Notes: a model not told the origin generated them from the sequence alone. Counted from the first letter of the stretch, positions 35,917 to 44,989 are shown. The stretch: 64,000 nucleotides of DNA from Alphaproteobacteria bacterium (GCA_025934695.1 JAICWS010000001.1:401301-465300), one strand, 5' to 3'. Made by a program: numbers and translations.

Positions 35917-36702
35917 ATGAGTTTTTCCAAGGACAAGCACATCATCATCCCGCTCTTCCTCGCGTTCTCGGCGGTCGTGGCTTTTCGCACCTGGAAAGAC
36001 ATGCATCCGCCGCCAACCCCGAAGGCGGGTCTGTACGATACTTATTACTTCGTGAAGGACGATGCCGCACTGAAACCGTTCACATCCGACCCGGACGACG
36101 CGCGGCCGCTCGTTATTATGGCGGGCAATATCGTCACTGCGAAGGACGGATCGCTATCGGTCAAGTCCACGCCCGTCGCACCGGTCAGCCTGCCGCAGCG
36201 GGAAATTATCCCCGTCTTTACCCTCGACGCCGTGCCCTCTTCCCCCGAGGCCTTGGCCAAGACCATTAACGAGGCGACGGAAAAATGGACCAATCTTGGG
36301 GACCTGATCAACGACGTTTATGTCGATGCCCCGCGGGATTCCAAAAGTCTTGGCAAAATGCTGGACCAGGTCAATGAGGTGCACATGCATGGCGACTATT
36401 GGCTCGGCCTGTTCGTCGACCGCAAGGCGCTCGAGAACGTGTCGGACGCCAAGACGAGGCTGGAAGAAGCTAACAAGAGCATGCGCACCCTCATCCTCAA
36501 CCAGAAGGAGGCGCAGAACCCCGGCGAGAAACTCCCCCAGCTTATCGAGGATCTCGATAAGGCCGCGGTGCTGCCTTACCTGATCGAAGTCAAAGAGGCG
36601 CCCGATTTCGAGGCGCTGCATAAAGAACTTCAACCGGAACCGGAGCGCTTCGTGGGCTTCCTCGTGGACAATCCGCCGACCGCTAATAACGCCAAGCCCT
36701 AA
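35917..36702 (+). CDS. Hypothetical signal-anchored protein
   Basis: 261 residues. One N-terminal hydrophobic segment (IIIPLFLAFSAVVAF, about 9-23) looks like an uncleaved anchor. The remainder is soluble, probably facing the periplasm, with a helix-rich centre (DAKTRLEEANKSMRTLILNQ). No family recognised. It precedes the peroxiredoxin gene by 23 bp and may be cotranscribed with it. Confidence 0.65.
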   Translation: MSFSKDKHIIIPLFLAFSAVVAFRTWKDMHPPPTPKAGLYDTYYFVKDDAALKPFTSDPDDARPLVIMAGNIVTAKDGSLSVKSTPVAPVSLPQREIIPVFTLDAVPSSPEALAKTINEATEKWTNLGDLINDVYVDAPRDSKSLGKMLDQVNEVHMHGDYWLGLFVDRKALENVSDAKTRLEEANKSMRTLILNQKEAQNPGEKLPQLIEDLDKAAVLPYLIEVKEAPDFEALHKELQPEPERFVGFLVDNPPTANNAKP

Positions 36703-36725
36703 AGCATTACAAAAGGAGATGCCCC

Positions 36726-37190
36726 ATGACTCTCAATGTCGGTGACAAACTTCCCGCTTTCAAAGGCGACACGGCCCAAGGCCCGATCTCGGCGAACGAC
36801 CTGAAAGGCTCGAACACCGTCATTTATTTTTATCCAAAGGACGATACGCCAGGCTGCACGATCGAGGCCTGCGCCTTCCGCGACAACCTGCCGAAATTCA
36901 AGAAGATGAACGCGAAAGTTTACGGCGTATCAAAAGACGACCTCAACTCCCACGCGAAGTTTTCCGAGAAGTTCGAGCTGCCCTTCACGCTCATCAGCGA
37001 CGCGGATGGCAGCATCTGCAATGCGTTCGGCACCTGGGTCGAAAAGAACACTTTCGGCAAGACTTACATGGGCATCGAGCGCGCGACCTACCTCGCCGAC
37101 GACAAGGGTGTCATCCGCCAGATCTGGCGAAATGTGAAGGCGGCGGGCCATGCGGAAGAGGTCCTTGATGCCGTAAAATCGCTAAAATAA
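36726..37190 (+). CDS. bcp: Thioredoxin-dependent thiol peroxidase (BCP-type peroxiredoxin)
   Basis: 154 residues. The peroxidatic Cys is in TPGCTIEAC (C44) and the resolving Cys is five residues on (C49), the atypical two-Cys arrangement of BCP. It reduces hydrogen peroxide and organic peroxides using thioredoxin. YFYPKDDTPGC and the C-terminal WRNVKAAGHAEEVL complete the family pattern. An AAGGAG ribosome site is present. Confidence 0.95.
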   Translation: MTLNVGDKLPAFKGDTAQGPISANDLKGSNTVIYFYPKDDTPGCTIEACAFRDNLPKFKKMNAKVYGVSKDDLNSHAKFSEKFELPFTLISDADGSICNAFGTWVEKNTFGKTYMGIERATYLADDKGVIRQIWRNVKAAGHAEEVLDAVKSLK

Positions 37191-37306
37191 TCAGCGATTT
37201 ATTCGCAATTCTTGACTCCATCATTTAATATTTCGCGGTGGGCTTTAAAAGTTAAAAATCCCTTAAGATTTTTCTTGCCGAATCGCTTTGGTTATGTAAT
37301 GTTGGA

Positions 37307-37500
37307 CTCACTTAAGGGGAAACTGACTACTGGATTTCTGCTTGCTTTTTGAATCGGTTGGCGCTTAATCTTACTTCGCCGATTCACGATTGAAGAGGTA
37401 AACAGAAATTCGAGATTGGTCGGGTCGCAAGGCCCGCCAGGGTAATCAAGCAGGCAGCTAAACTCCCCTGAAACCCCAAAACCCCACTTGGTTACCCGAA
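37307..37500 (+). ncRNA. Candidate structured RNA of unknown class
   Basis: The 474 bp between bcp and the response regulator hold no gene but a dense set of helices. P1: 37332-37340 with 37403-37411 (9 bp). Inside it, GAATC plus GGCG (37351-37363) pairs with CGCC-GATTC (37377-37385). Next, 37421-37426 with 37431-37436 closes a GCAA tetraloop. Then GGGTAATCAAG (37440-37450) pairs with CTTGGTTACCC (37487-37497), 11 bp. AGGGGA (37315-37320) can pair with TCCCCT (37464-37469) inside that last loop, a possible pseudoknot. Three of the helices rely on G-U wobbles that pair only in the plus-strand RNA, and GCAA is a GNRA loop only on plus. A strong terminator follows. 5' end not defined. Confidence 0.5.
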
Positions 37501-37505
37501 ATTTA

Positions 37506-37542
37506 AAAACCCCCGGACGACGGTCCGGGGGTTTTGCTTTTT
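37506..37542 (+). terminator. Strong, probably bidirectional terminator
   Basis: Perfect 13-bp stem (37506-37518 with 37523-37535), GACG loop, then GCTTTTT on the plus strand; on the minus strand it is followed by TTTTTAAATTT. It could end the candidate RNA on plus and the response-regulator transcript on minus. Confidence 0.85.
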
Positions 37543-37550
37543 CGGCAAAG

Positions 37551-37660
37551 TGCAACCCCGGCGAAAGCCGGGGTCTGACATCTTTCCGCGCACATGGCGT
37601 TATTCGATTTCCACCGCTGATATGGAGAGACTTTAGACCCCGGCGTTCGCCGGGGTTACG
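37551..37660. repeat. Inverted-repeat element with hairpin arms (family 1)
   Basis: Arms of about 36 bp, 37551-37587 and 37624-37660, mostly complementary to each other; each holds a hairpin (CCCCGGCGAAAGCCGGGG; CCCCGGCGTTCGCCGGGG) followed by TCTGA/TCTAA and CTTTCC-like ends. Same architecture and core as the element at 25194-25360. It lies between the terminator and the response regulator stop. Confidence 0.65.
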
Positions 37661-37664
37661 GGCG

Positions 37665-38042
37665 TTACTTCTTCACCGCCGTGGTCAGCGCCTTGATCTT
37701 GTCGACCAGGACTTTGAAGTCGACCGGCTTCTCGATGTAGGCGGCGGGTTTCAGGTGTTCGACGGCGGCCTTGTCGCGCGGATCGGTCAGCGCGGTCAGG
37801 AAGATGAACGGGATATCCTCGAACTGCGGATGTGCGCCGCGGACGCGTTCCAGGACTTCGTAGCCCGACATGCCGGGCATGGCGCGGTCGCAGACGACGA
37901 GATCGGGCTCGATCTCGAGAAACTTCTTCAGCCCCTCTTCGCCGTTGGCGGCCTCGACGACCTTGTAGCCCTGCACGGTCAGCTCATCGATGAGCATCTC
38001 GCGCACCGGCGCCTCGTCTTCGATCAGCAGAATCTTGGCCAT
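37665..38042 (-). CDS. Single-domain response regulator (CheY-like)
   Basis: 125-residue receiver domain with no output domain. Acidic pocket ED (8-9), phospho-acceptor Asp at D52 in VVCDRAMPG, the Thr in FLTAL and the Lys in EKPVD are all present, so it should be phosphorylatable. It lies 28 bp downstream of the PAS histidine kinase and is most likely its partner, acting by protein-protein contact. Confidence 0.93.
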   Translation of the reverse strand: MAKILLIEDEAPVREMLIDELTVQGYKVVEAANGEEGLKKFLEIEPDLVVCDRAMPGMSGYEVLERVRGAHPQFEDIPFIFLTALTDPRDKAAVEHLKPAAYIEKPVDFKVLVDKIKALTTAVKK

Positions 38043-38070
38043 GGCATGTTTTTCCCTAATAATCAGCCCA

Positions 38071-39999
38071 TCATTTAATGGGCAAACTTACCGTGACGAC
38101 TGTACCAATGCCCACCTTGCTGCGCAAGTTGACTGTGCCCGCGTGCAGGTCGACGAATTGCTTCACAAGGGTCAGGCCGAGACCCGAGCCCGGAATGCCG
38201 GTCGAGGTGGAGGCGCGGAAGTAGCGCGAGAAGACATGGGGAATTTCGGATTCCGGGATGCCCACCCCATGGTCCTGCACCTCGATGATGACGCTGTCGC
38301 CTTCCTTGAACGCCATGAGCTCGACGGAGGTTGCGCGCGGCGAATATTTGACCGCGTTGGAGACGAGGTTCGTCAGCATCTGGCGCACAATCTTTTCGTC
38401 CAGCTTCATGGCTTTCGGTATTTCGCGCACATCGACGCGGATGCGGTGGTTGGGAGAAATATCCTGCTGGTCGGCGCAAACGTCGCGGATGAGCTTGGCG
38501 AGGTTGCAGGGTGCCGGGCTGACGACCAGCTTGCCGCTGTCAAGCGCATGGCTCGACAGGATCGTGTCGATCAGATGCACCAAACGGTCGACCGAGCTGC
38601 GGATGTTCATCGCGCGTTTCTGGAGCATTTCCCTGCCGATGGTGTCGCCGCGGCTGAAGATGATTTGCGCGTTGCCGTCGATGACCGTCAGCGGCGTGCG
38701 GAATTCGTGGCTGACCATCGAGACGAAGGTCTTCTGCTGCTCGACGACGGATTTTTCCTTGGCCAGCGCCACGGCCAGTTCCGCCGACTGCGCCGCCAGC
38801 AGCGCCTGCTGGCGCTTGTAATCCGTGATGTTGGTCGTCGAGATGACGATGCCATTCGTTTCCTGGATGCGCCGCGACTGCAGGCGGACCCAGGTGCCGT
38901 TCGGCATCTTGAATTCCTTGGACCCTTTTGGTTTTTCCCACCAGGCCCGCATGTCCTCGTAGCGCGGATCCTCCTTCGAGATGCCGGCTTCCTCCGTCAC
39001 GACCTTGAAGGCATCCATGATGTGGCAGCCTTCCGACATGATCTGCGCGCACTGGGGATAAATCAGGTGATAATGCCGGCTGGCGAAGGTGATATAGCCG
39101 TTTTCGTCGAGCGCGATCAGCGCGTCGGGGCTGGCGGCGATGATCGTGTCGGCGCGTTTGTTGGCCTCCTGCACTTCGCGCGTGCGCTGCGCGACGAGAT
39201 CCTCGAGGTTCAGGCGGTAAAGCTGCAGCTCCTGCTCCGCTTTCTTTTGCGCCGTGACGTCGCGCAGGTGCAGCACGATGGCTGCCACCGACGGGTTGCG
39301 CAGCAGGTTCGAGCCGGTCGCTTCCATGATCAGCCAGTCGTCGCCCACGCGCGAAAAATGAAATTCCATGGACAGGTTTTCATCGCCTGTCAGCGACGCC
39401 AGCTGACGCAGCTGCGCGTCGACCAGGTCGCGCTCGTCTTCGTCGATGAAGTCCAGCATGCTGCGGCCGAGCACGACGGACGAGGGATAGCCCGTCTGCC
39501 GCGTAAATGCCGGGCTCGCGTAAAGGATGTTGTAGCCGCTATCCAGCAGCATCGTGATGTCGGAGGAATATTCGATGATGCCGCGGAAGCGCTCTTCGCT
39601 CGTCTCGGCATGGGTTTCGGCATCCGCCTGGTGTTTCCAGGCGACGAGCTTTTCGAGCAGGTGCCGGCCGACGTTGGACTGGAGCTCGGACAGGCTCATC
39701 ACCTCGTCGATACCGGCGCGTATGTAATCTGCCCGACGCCGCTCGGGGCTTTCGTCGAGGACGACGTAGGTTTTGCGCGGAAACATGTCCATGACCTGGC
39801 GCAGGTCTTCGGTTTTCAGCTGTCCCTCGTCTTCAATGAAGATCAGATCGGGGTCGCGGTCGAGCGTGCGCAGTTCGTCGATCCGGTAATGGGTGAAGCT
39901 GAGGACATAGCCCTCGATATTGTTTACCATAACCTTCTCAAGGTCGCGCAGAGTCTCGACGCTGTTCGAGATCACCAGACTGTTGAGAACCTGAGACAT
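38071..39999 (-). CDS. PAS-containing sensor histidine kinase with N-terminal pseudo-receiver
   Basis: 642 residues. An N-terminal ~115-residue receiver-like domain (DLIFIEDEGQLKTEDLRQVM) is followed by two PAS domains (about 135-255 and 290-400; the first has ASPAFTRQTGY, both end in DVTAQKKAEQEL or NITDYKRQQ), a HisKA H-box SHEFRTPL, and a HATPase with NAVKYSP, DHGVGIP and GSGLGL. No membrane segment, so it senses an internal cue. The receiver-like domain lacks a clear phospho-Asp context. Followed by the CheY-like gene. Confidence 0.92.
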   Translation of the reverse strand: MSQVLNSLVISNSVETLRDLEKVMVNNIEGYVLSFTHYRIDELRTLDRDPDLIFIEDEGQLKTEDLRQVMDMFPRKTYVVLDESPERRRADYIRAGIDEVMSLSELQSNVGRHLLEKLVAWKHQADAETHAETSEERFRGIIEYSSDITMLLDSGYNILYASPAFTRQTGYPSSVVLGRSMLDFIDEDERDLVDAQLRQLASLTGDENLSMEFHFSRVGDDWLIMEATGSNLLRNPSVAAIVLHLRDVTAQKKAEQELQLYRLNLEDLVAQRTREVQEANKRADTIIAASPDALIALDENGYITFASRHYHLIYPQCAQIMSEGCHIMDAFKVVTEEAGISKEDPRYEDMRAWWEKPKGSKEFKMPNGTWVRLQSRRIQETNGIVISTTNITDYKRQQALLAAQSAELAVALAKEKSVVEQQKTFVSMVSHEFRTPLTVIDGNAQIIFSRGDTIGREMLQKRAMNIRSSVDRLVHLIDTILSSHALDSGKLVVSPAPCNLAKLIRDVCADQQDISPNHRIRVDVREIPKAMKLDEKIVRQMLTNLVSNAVKYSPRATSVELMAFKEGDSVIIEVQDHGVGIPESEIPHVFSRYFRASTSTGIPGSGLGLTLVKQFVDLHAGTVNLRSKVGIGTVVTVSLPIK

Positions 40000-40096
40000 C
40001 TTCCCCTGTTAGGCGCTATTCCCCACATTAGAGAATATAGCCCAAGGGTGAAGGATTGGTGAACAGCGCAACCGCGCTCTTCCCTGCCTGAGACGG

Positions 40097-41011
40097 CTAG
40101 CCGCGCTTGTAAGCCGTAATCTGCGTATAGATCGCGGGATTTTTCGAATCCTTGATCGCGTCTCCCAGCGTCGTGCCCTTGACGTTCGCTTCCTTATGGG
40201 GAATTTCACTTAATGCGAAAGCCCCTTTAATGAGCCCCTCGATGAGGCTTTGGGTATTTCCCGGGAACAGGAGCCCTTTCTCGCCGCGAAATTTCGCGCC
40301 GTGGGCAAGAAACTCGTTGATCGCGGAAGCGGTCTTCTCATCGCTTTTGACGACATACTGCACACCGCCCTTCGCCAGTTCGTCCGCGAAGTCAGCCTTG
40401 ACGCCTTCCGGGCCCGCCACGATCATTTTCTCGCGCAGTTTGTCTTCAAGGACGTAAAGATGGGCCGGCTTGTTCTCCGACGTCTTCGCGGCCAGAACCG
40501 CGAGGTTGAAGCCCATCGCCGATTTGCCCTCGATGACGTCGAACGCGCGGCGGTCGGATTCGCCTTTCTGAAAGTCGTCGGGCAAAAAATTCTCGAGATC
40601 CGCTGGAAACATGGCGTCGCGGTTGCCGCGCTGCGCGGGCTTGGCCGCCAGAGCGCCAAGGACGGCGCGAAAGTCGGCGAGCTCGTTCGGTTTGAGATCA
40701 TCCCGGAGGTAATTCGGCAAGGCCTGCACCTCGACGAGGTTCCGGGCGATGTTGAAGCTGCCGCTGAGATTTTTCGGCAGCATGAAGCCGTGGGGCTGGG
40801 TCGGACGTATCTCGACGACCGGCGTTTCCGCCTTCGGCGTTACCAGCGGCTGGACCTTCGCGGAGGACGGGGCCTGAGCCTGCGCTTGCGTGCGCTCGTC
40901 AAGCTGGCGCGTCAGCCCCAGAACCATTTCGTTCAATTCGGACGCCACGGCGCTCATTTTCTTCAACTGCTGGCGGATTTCCTCGTCGGTCAAAAGCGGT
41001 TTGCTGGGCAT
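40097..41011 (-). CDS. Hypothetical protein, N-terminal coiled coil
   Basis: 304 residues, function unknown. An N-terminal helix with heptad-like spacing (QQLKKMSAVASELNEMVLGLTRQLD) is followed by a Gln/Ala/Pro linker and a mixed domain with no known motif. Start at 41011, with GAGGAAA about 7 nt upstream; the open frame reaches 41035. It precedes the histidine kinase by 97 bp and might belong to the same signalling unit. Confidence 0.6.
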   Translation of the reverse strand: MPSKPLLTDEEIRQQLKKMSAVASELNEMVLGLTRQLDERTQAQAQAPSSAKVQPLVTPKAETPVVEIRPTQPHGFMLPKNLSGSFNIARNLVEVQALPNYLRDDLKPNELADFRAVLGALAAKPAQRGNRDAMFPADLENFLPDDFQKGESDRRAFDVIEGKSAMGFNLAVLAAKTSENKPAHLYVLEDKLREKMIVAGPEGVKADFADELAKGGVQYVVKSDEKTASAINEFLAHGAKFRGEKGLLFPGNTQSLIEGLIKGAFALSEIPHKEANVKGTTLGDAIKDSKNPAIYTQITAYKRG

Positions 41012-41186
41012 ATGTATTTCCTCGCCTTGGTGCATTAAAATTCAAACTTGAAGACAATAATAATGGAAATACGTTAAAGCCGTATTAATATGGCAATTTG
41101 GATAACCTATTATATATCAGTGTTTTAGCGTTCAAAAATACCGGACCACCTTGGGTCAACGGCCCGCGCGAAGCTCCTGAAATTTC

Positions 41187-41214
41187 TTGACATAGTAGGT
41201 TTTCAGCGTATATT
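41187..41214 (+). promoter_or_regulatory. Putative rplU-rpmA promoter
   Basis: Perfect TTGACA (41187-41192), 16-bp spacer, TATATT (41209-41214), 75 bp before the rplU start. The strongest-looking sigma70 match in the window. Confidence 0.6.
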
Positions 41215-41288
41215 GCCTCATCTCGGGCGGCGTCTTGGCGGCCCGATCGAGATTCATGATAAACACTTGAAATGAAACGGTCATAGCT

Positions 41289-41603
41289 ATGTACGCAGTC
41301 ATTAAAACCGGTGGTAAGCAGTATACAGTGCGCAAGGACGATGTCCTTGAAGTCGAACTGCTGACCGCCAAAAAGGGCGATGCCATCACCCTGAACGAAG
41401 TCCTTCTCATTGGCGCCCAGGGCGGCGCTGCCAAAATCGGCACCCCCACCGTGGCAGGCGCCACCGTGAAGGCCGAAGTGGTTGACCACATCAAGGACGA
41501 CAAGGTCATCGTTTTCAAAAAGAAACGCCGTCAGAACTATCGCCGTAAAAACGGCCATCGTCAGAACCTGACCGTTTTGAAAATCACCGACATCAAAGGC
41601 TAA
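41289..41603 (+). CDS. rplU: 50S ribosomal protein L21
   Basis: 104 residues starting [14 protein letters not shown], with the C-terminal [16 protein letters not shown] that contacts 23S rRNA. Followed at 11 bp by rpmA, the usual L21-L27 pairing. Confidence 0.97.
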   Translation: MYAVIKTGGKQYTVRKDDVLEVELLTAKKGDAITLNEVLLIGAQGGAAKIGTPTVAGATVKAEVVDHIKDDKVIVFKKKRRQNYRRKNGHRQNLTVLKITDIKG

Positions 41604-41614
41604 GGAGTAGAACA

Positions 41615-41887
41615 ATGGCACATAAAAAAGCCGGCGGCTCATCGAGAAACGGTCGCGATTCAAAAGGCCAGCGCCTTGGCGTGAAAGTCTACGGCAGCCA
41701 GGCGATTTCGCAGGGCGGCATCATCGTGCGCCAGCGCGGCACGCAATACCATGCAGGCAAGTTTGTCGGCATCGGCAAAGACCATACCCTCTTCGCGCTC
41801 TGCGATGGTACCGTGAAATTCCACGGCGGCCCGAAAGACCGCCAGTACGTCTCGGTTGTTCCCGCGAACACCCAGGCGGCTGAGTAA
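41615..41887 (+). CDS. rpmA: 50S ribosomal protein L27
   Basis: 90 residues with [20 protein letters not shown] at the N-terminus, the flexible tail that reaches the peptidyl-transferase centre, and [21 protein letters not shown]. No cleavable N-extension as in Firmicutes. A strong terminator follows. Confidence 0.97.
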   Translation: MAHKKAGGSSRNGRDSKGQRLGVKVYGSQAISQGGIIVRQRGTQYHAGKFVGIGKDHTLFALCDGTVKFHGGPKDRQYVSVVPANTQAAE

Positions 41888-41909
41888 CGAAATTTACCTT
41901 TCGAAAAAG

Positions 41910-41940
41910 AGCCGGGGAATTGCTTCCCCGGCTTTTTTTA
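41910..41940 (+). terminator. Terminator between rpmA and obgE
   Basis: AGCCGGGGAA (41910-41919), TTGC loop, TTCCCCGGCT (41924-41933), then a T tract, ending only 16 bp before the obgE start. Confidence 0.85.
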
Positions 41941-41955
41941 TACGAATGAAACGCC

Positions 41956-43005
41956 ATGAAATTCCTCGACGAAGCCAAGATATATCTCGAAAGCGGCAAG
42001 GGCGGCCCCGGTTGCGTGGCCTTCCGGCGCGAGAAGTATATCGATATGGGCGGCCCTGACGGCGGCAACGGCGGCCGCGGCGGGCATGTCTACCTGGAAG
42101 TCGTCGACAATCTGAACACGCTGATCGATTTCCGCTACACCCAGCATTTTCGCGCCGGGCCCGGCATGCACGGCTCGGGCGCCAACCGCACCGGCAAGGA
42201 CGGCAAGGATATCACCGTGAAAGTGCCGGTCGGCACCGTCGTCCTCGACGAGGACAAGGAGACCGAGCTGTTCGACCTGGTGACGCCGGGCGAAAGAATA
42301 CTGCTGCTCAAGGGCGGCGACGGCGGCTTCGGCAACGCGCATTATAAATCCTCCACCAACCGCGCGCCGCGCAAGGCGACGCCCGGCTGGCCCGGCGAAG
42401 AGCGCGCGGTCTGGCTGCGCCTGAAACTGATCGCCGATGCCGGCATCGTGGGCCTGCCGAACGCGGGCAAATCCACGTTCCTTTCCGTCGTGTCGCGCGC
42501 CAAGCCGAAGATCGCGGATTATCCCTTCACCACCCTCGCCCCGAACTTGGGCGTCGTGCGCAGCCACGAAAATGAATTCGTGCTAGCCGACATTCCGGGC
42601 CTCATCGAGGGCGCGCATGAAGGCCATGGCCTCGGCACCCGCTTCCTCGGCCATGTCGAGCGCACGCGCGTGCTGCTGCACCTCATCGACGCGACGGCCG
42701 ACGATATCGTCGCGGACTACAAGACCATCCGCGCTGAACTGAAAGCCTATGGCCACGGCCTCGCGAAAAAGCCCGAAATCATCGTTTTGAACAAGATCGA
42801 CGCGCTGGGCCCGGAACTGGCCGAAGACCAGCAGAAGATCCTCTCGAAGGCGATCCGCAAGAAAGTCCACATTATATCGGCGGTCAGCCGCGAAGGCGTC
42901 GACAAGGTGCTGGAAGAGCTGTGGACGCACATCGCCAAGGGCCGCGCGAAGGACAAGGCAGCGCTCGCGCTCACGGCAGCGAACGAAGTCGTTTTCGAAG
43001 AATAA
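41956..43005 (+). CDS. obgE: GTPase Obg/CgtA
   Basis: 349 residues. The Gly-rich Obg fold ([22 protein letters not shown]) is followed by a G domain with GLPNAGKST (G1), [22 protein letters not shown] (G3) and NKID (G4). It has a role in 50S assembly and stringent-type regulation. The C-terminal OCT domain of longer Obg proteins is missing, as usual in Proteobacteria. Separated from rpmA by a terminator, so read-through or another promoter must supply it. Confidence 0.96.
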   Translation: MKFLDEAKIYLESGKGGPGCVAFRREKYIDMGGPDGGNGGRGGHVYLEVVDNLNTLIDFRYTQHFRAGPGMHGSGANRTGKDGKDITVKVPVGTVVLDEDKETELFDLVTPGERILLLKGGDGGFGNAHYKSSTNRAPRKATPGWPGEERAVWLRLKLIADAGIVGLPNAGKSTFLSVVSRAKPKIADYPFTTLAPNLGVVRSHENEFVLADIPGLIEGAHEGHGLGTRFLGHVERTRVLLHLIDATADDIVADYKTIRAELKAYGHGLAKKPEIIVLNKIDALGPELAEDQQKILSKAIRKKVHIISAVSREGVDKVLEELWTHIAKGRAKDKAALALTAANEVVFEE

Positions 43006-43013
43006 AGAAAACT

Positions 43014-44879
43014 TTAAGTCCCCGTCTGCGCCAGCTGGCGGGATTCCATTTCCTGGGAATAGCGTTTCAGCAGCACCGCCTCGCGGACATAGCCCACGAG
43101 CTTGCGCGTTTTGGCGTTAGCGACGATCGGCAATTCCTCGATCCGCGCTTCGGCGAACATTTTCAGCGCTGCCTTGATATCCTGGTCGGGCAGCAGGAAG
43201 AAGCCGACTCCTTTGGCGATGGCGATGCCCGGCTCGGAATCCGGCACGTCGCCAGCCGGGTTGTGCAGGTCGGCCACGCTGACGACGCCGTGGTAGACGC
43301 CCTTGTTGTCGGTCAGGAAGACGTTGCGGACGCTGCCCGCGGCCGGGAATTGCCGGCGCAGTTCATCGATGGATGTCTCGACCGATGCGGTCGGCGCGGC
43401 CGGCACCATGAGTTTTTCCATCGACAGTTCATGGATCCAGCCGATGTCGACGGCGCCCTTGATGCCGAGCCCCTTGAGGTGGAAGCGCCAGGTCGAGAAG
43501 GAATAGCCGAAGGAATAGCGCGTGACCGTGGAGGCGACGAGCACGCCCGCCAGAACGGCCGTCATGGCTGGGAAGCTGCCCGTCATTTCCAGCACAAGGA
43601 ACGTCATGGTCATCGGCGCGCCGATGATGGCGGCGGCGACCGAACCGGTGCCGGCCAGCATGAAGGTTTCGAGGCCCGTTTTCGACACATCCATATACTG
43701 TTGTGCGACGAGGCCACATATCTGGCCGAGGATGCAGCCCAGGAACAAGGAGGCGCTGAAAAGGCCGCCGCGGAAGCCCGAACCGATGGAGATCGCGGAG
43801 GCCAGCATCTTGCCCACCAGCAGGATCACCAGGAGGCGCAACGACCAATCGCTGTGCAGGTGGCTGTCGATGCCGCCCTGCCCCGATCCCATCACTTGGG
43901 CCGACAAGCCATAGGCGAGCGCGCCGACGATCAGGCCCCCGATGGCGGGCCTCGCCCATTCGGGGAACGGCAGGCGGCGGAACATATGTTCGCAGCGCGT
44001 GACGGCCTTCATGGTCACGATGCTGACGCCCGCCGCCACCACGCCGACCGCAAGACACGCGACATAATCGCCGACCGAGACGTTGAAGTTCGGGATGGGC
44101 AGCGAGAAGATAGGATTTCCCGCCGTGAAAAGCCGCAGGATCAAGGCCGCTGTCAAGGCGCACAATGTCACCTGCGGCAGCGCCGCGATGGTATAGGTGC
44201 CGAGCACGAGCTCATAACCGTAAAAAGCGCCCGCCAGCGGCGCGTTGTAGGCCGCGGAAATCGCAGCCGCCGCCCCGGCGGCCACGAAAATGCGCCGGTC
44301 TTCGCGGCGCAGCTGCAGGCGCTGGCCCGTCCATGAGAGGCAGCAGGCGCCGACCTGGGTATAGGCAGCTTCCATGCCCACGGAAATGCCCGAGGCATTC
44401 GAAATCAGCGTCGCGGCGAGCAGCCTTAAACTGTCGATGACGGACATGCGCCCGCCGTAAATCGCGTTCGCCTCGATGGGGTCGACGATGTCGTTGGAGC
44501 GGCGGCGCTTCATCTCGCGGTTCACATAGCCGAGGAACAGTCCGCCTAAGGCCGGCACCGCGAACAGGAGGCGCGCGTCGATATGCTCGACCGCGCTTAA
44601 GTGATCTTCCGGGCCCAGCATGAAGGCAAAGCGGTGGCAGAGCGAGACGAATTCGTGCAGCAACCCGGTAATCGCGCCGACGAGCGCGCCCATGAGCACG
44701 CAGATGAAAATCTGGGCGGGACGGTTTTCGCGCAGAAAACTCGGCAATCTGCCTTTCTTGCCGGTGCGGTTATAAACCCTCGCGATATCCAATGCGGCTT
44801 CTTTCAAGCTCTTCCTTCCGGCGCCCATTATAGGAAAATTTTGATTCGGCGCGGATTTTTTCTCCTTCATCTTTATCAT
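43014..44879 (-). CDS. ClC-family chloride channel/transporter with CBS domains
   Basis: 621 residues. ClC motifs are partly altered: ASGISVGMEAAYTQVG stands for GSGIP/GREGP with the gating Glu kept, and GSGFRGGLFSASLFLG for GxFxP. About ten or more helices, then two CBS domains (about 480-540 and 560-605, ending GYVREAVLL) that may sense nucleotides. Whether it is a channel or a H+/Cl- antiporter is unclear. Convergent with obgE; its start is 150 bp from the acylation cassette. Confidence 0.88.
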   Translation of the reverse strand: MIKMKEKKSAPNQNFPIMGAGRKSLKEAALDIARVYNRTGKKGRLPSFLRENRPAQIFICVLMGALVGAITGLLHEFVSLCHRFAFMLGPEDHLSAVEHIDARLLFAVPALGGLFLGYVNREMKRRRSNDIVDPIEANAIYGGRMSVIDSLRLLAATLISNASGISVGMEAAYTQVGACCLSWTGQRLQLRREDRRIFVAAGAAAAISAAYNAPLAGAFYGYELVLGTYTIAALPQVTLCALTAALILRLFTAGNPIFSLPIPNFNVSVGDYVACLAVGVVAAGVSIVTMKAVTRCEHMFRRLPFPEWARPAIGGLIVGALAYGLSAQVMGSGQGGIDSHLHSDWSLRLLVILLVGKMLASAISIGSGFRGGLFSASLFLGCILGQICGLVAQQYMDVSKTGLETFMLAGTGSVAAAIIGAPMTMTFLVLEMTGSFPAMTAVLAGVLVASTVTRYSFGYSFSTWRFHLKGLGIKGAVDIGWIHELSMEKLMVPAAPTASVETSIDELRRQFPAAGSVRNVFLTDNKGVYHGVVSVADLHNPAGDVPDSEPGIAIAKGVGFFLLPDQDIKAALKMFAEARIEELPIVANAKTRKLVGYVREAVLLKRYSQEMESRQLAQTGT

Positions 44880-44880
44880 G

Positions 44881-44989
44881 TTTTCATATTGTGCGCCACA
44901 CTCTTGAGCCGCTTTGAAACTTTTCTATCTTTGAAAACAGCGGTTTGATAAAATTCACCATATTTAATTCCTATGGGGGTTTGGGATGA
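44881..44989 (+). promoter_or_regulatory. Promoter/leader A of the acylation cassette
   Basis: TTGAGC (44904-44909), 16 bp, TATCTT (44926-44931), then TTTGAAA-N3-GCGGTTTGATAA and a GGGGGTTTGGG ribosome-site region before ATG 44986. The core 44921-44954 matches 29 of 34 positions of 50283-50316, the leader of the acpP-like gene, and the two leaders keep colinear spacing over about 107 bp. The repeat seems to be a duplicated regulatory region. Confidence 0.6.

Noticed and set aside
37307-37500. Identification as tmRNA, 6S, SRP RNA or RNase P RNA
   Set aside because: No tag reading frame or T-arm/CCA, no 6S-type long hairpin with central bubble, no SRP GGAAG/AGCA loop, no RNase P core motifs.
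37990-40062. 690-codon plus-strand frame opposite the histidine kinase
   Set aside because: The minus strand carries H-box, HATPase and PAS motifs; the plus frame has none.
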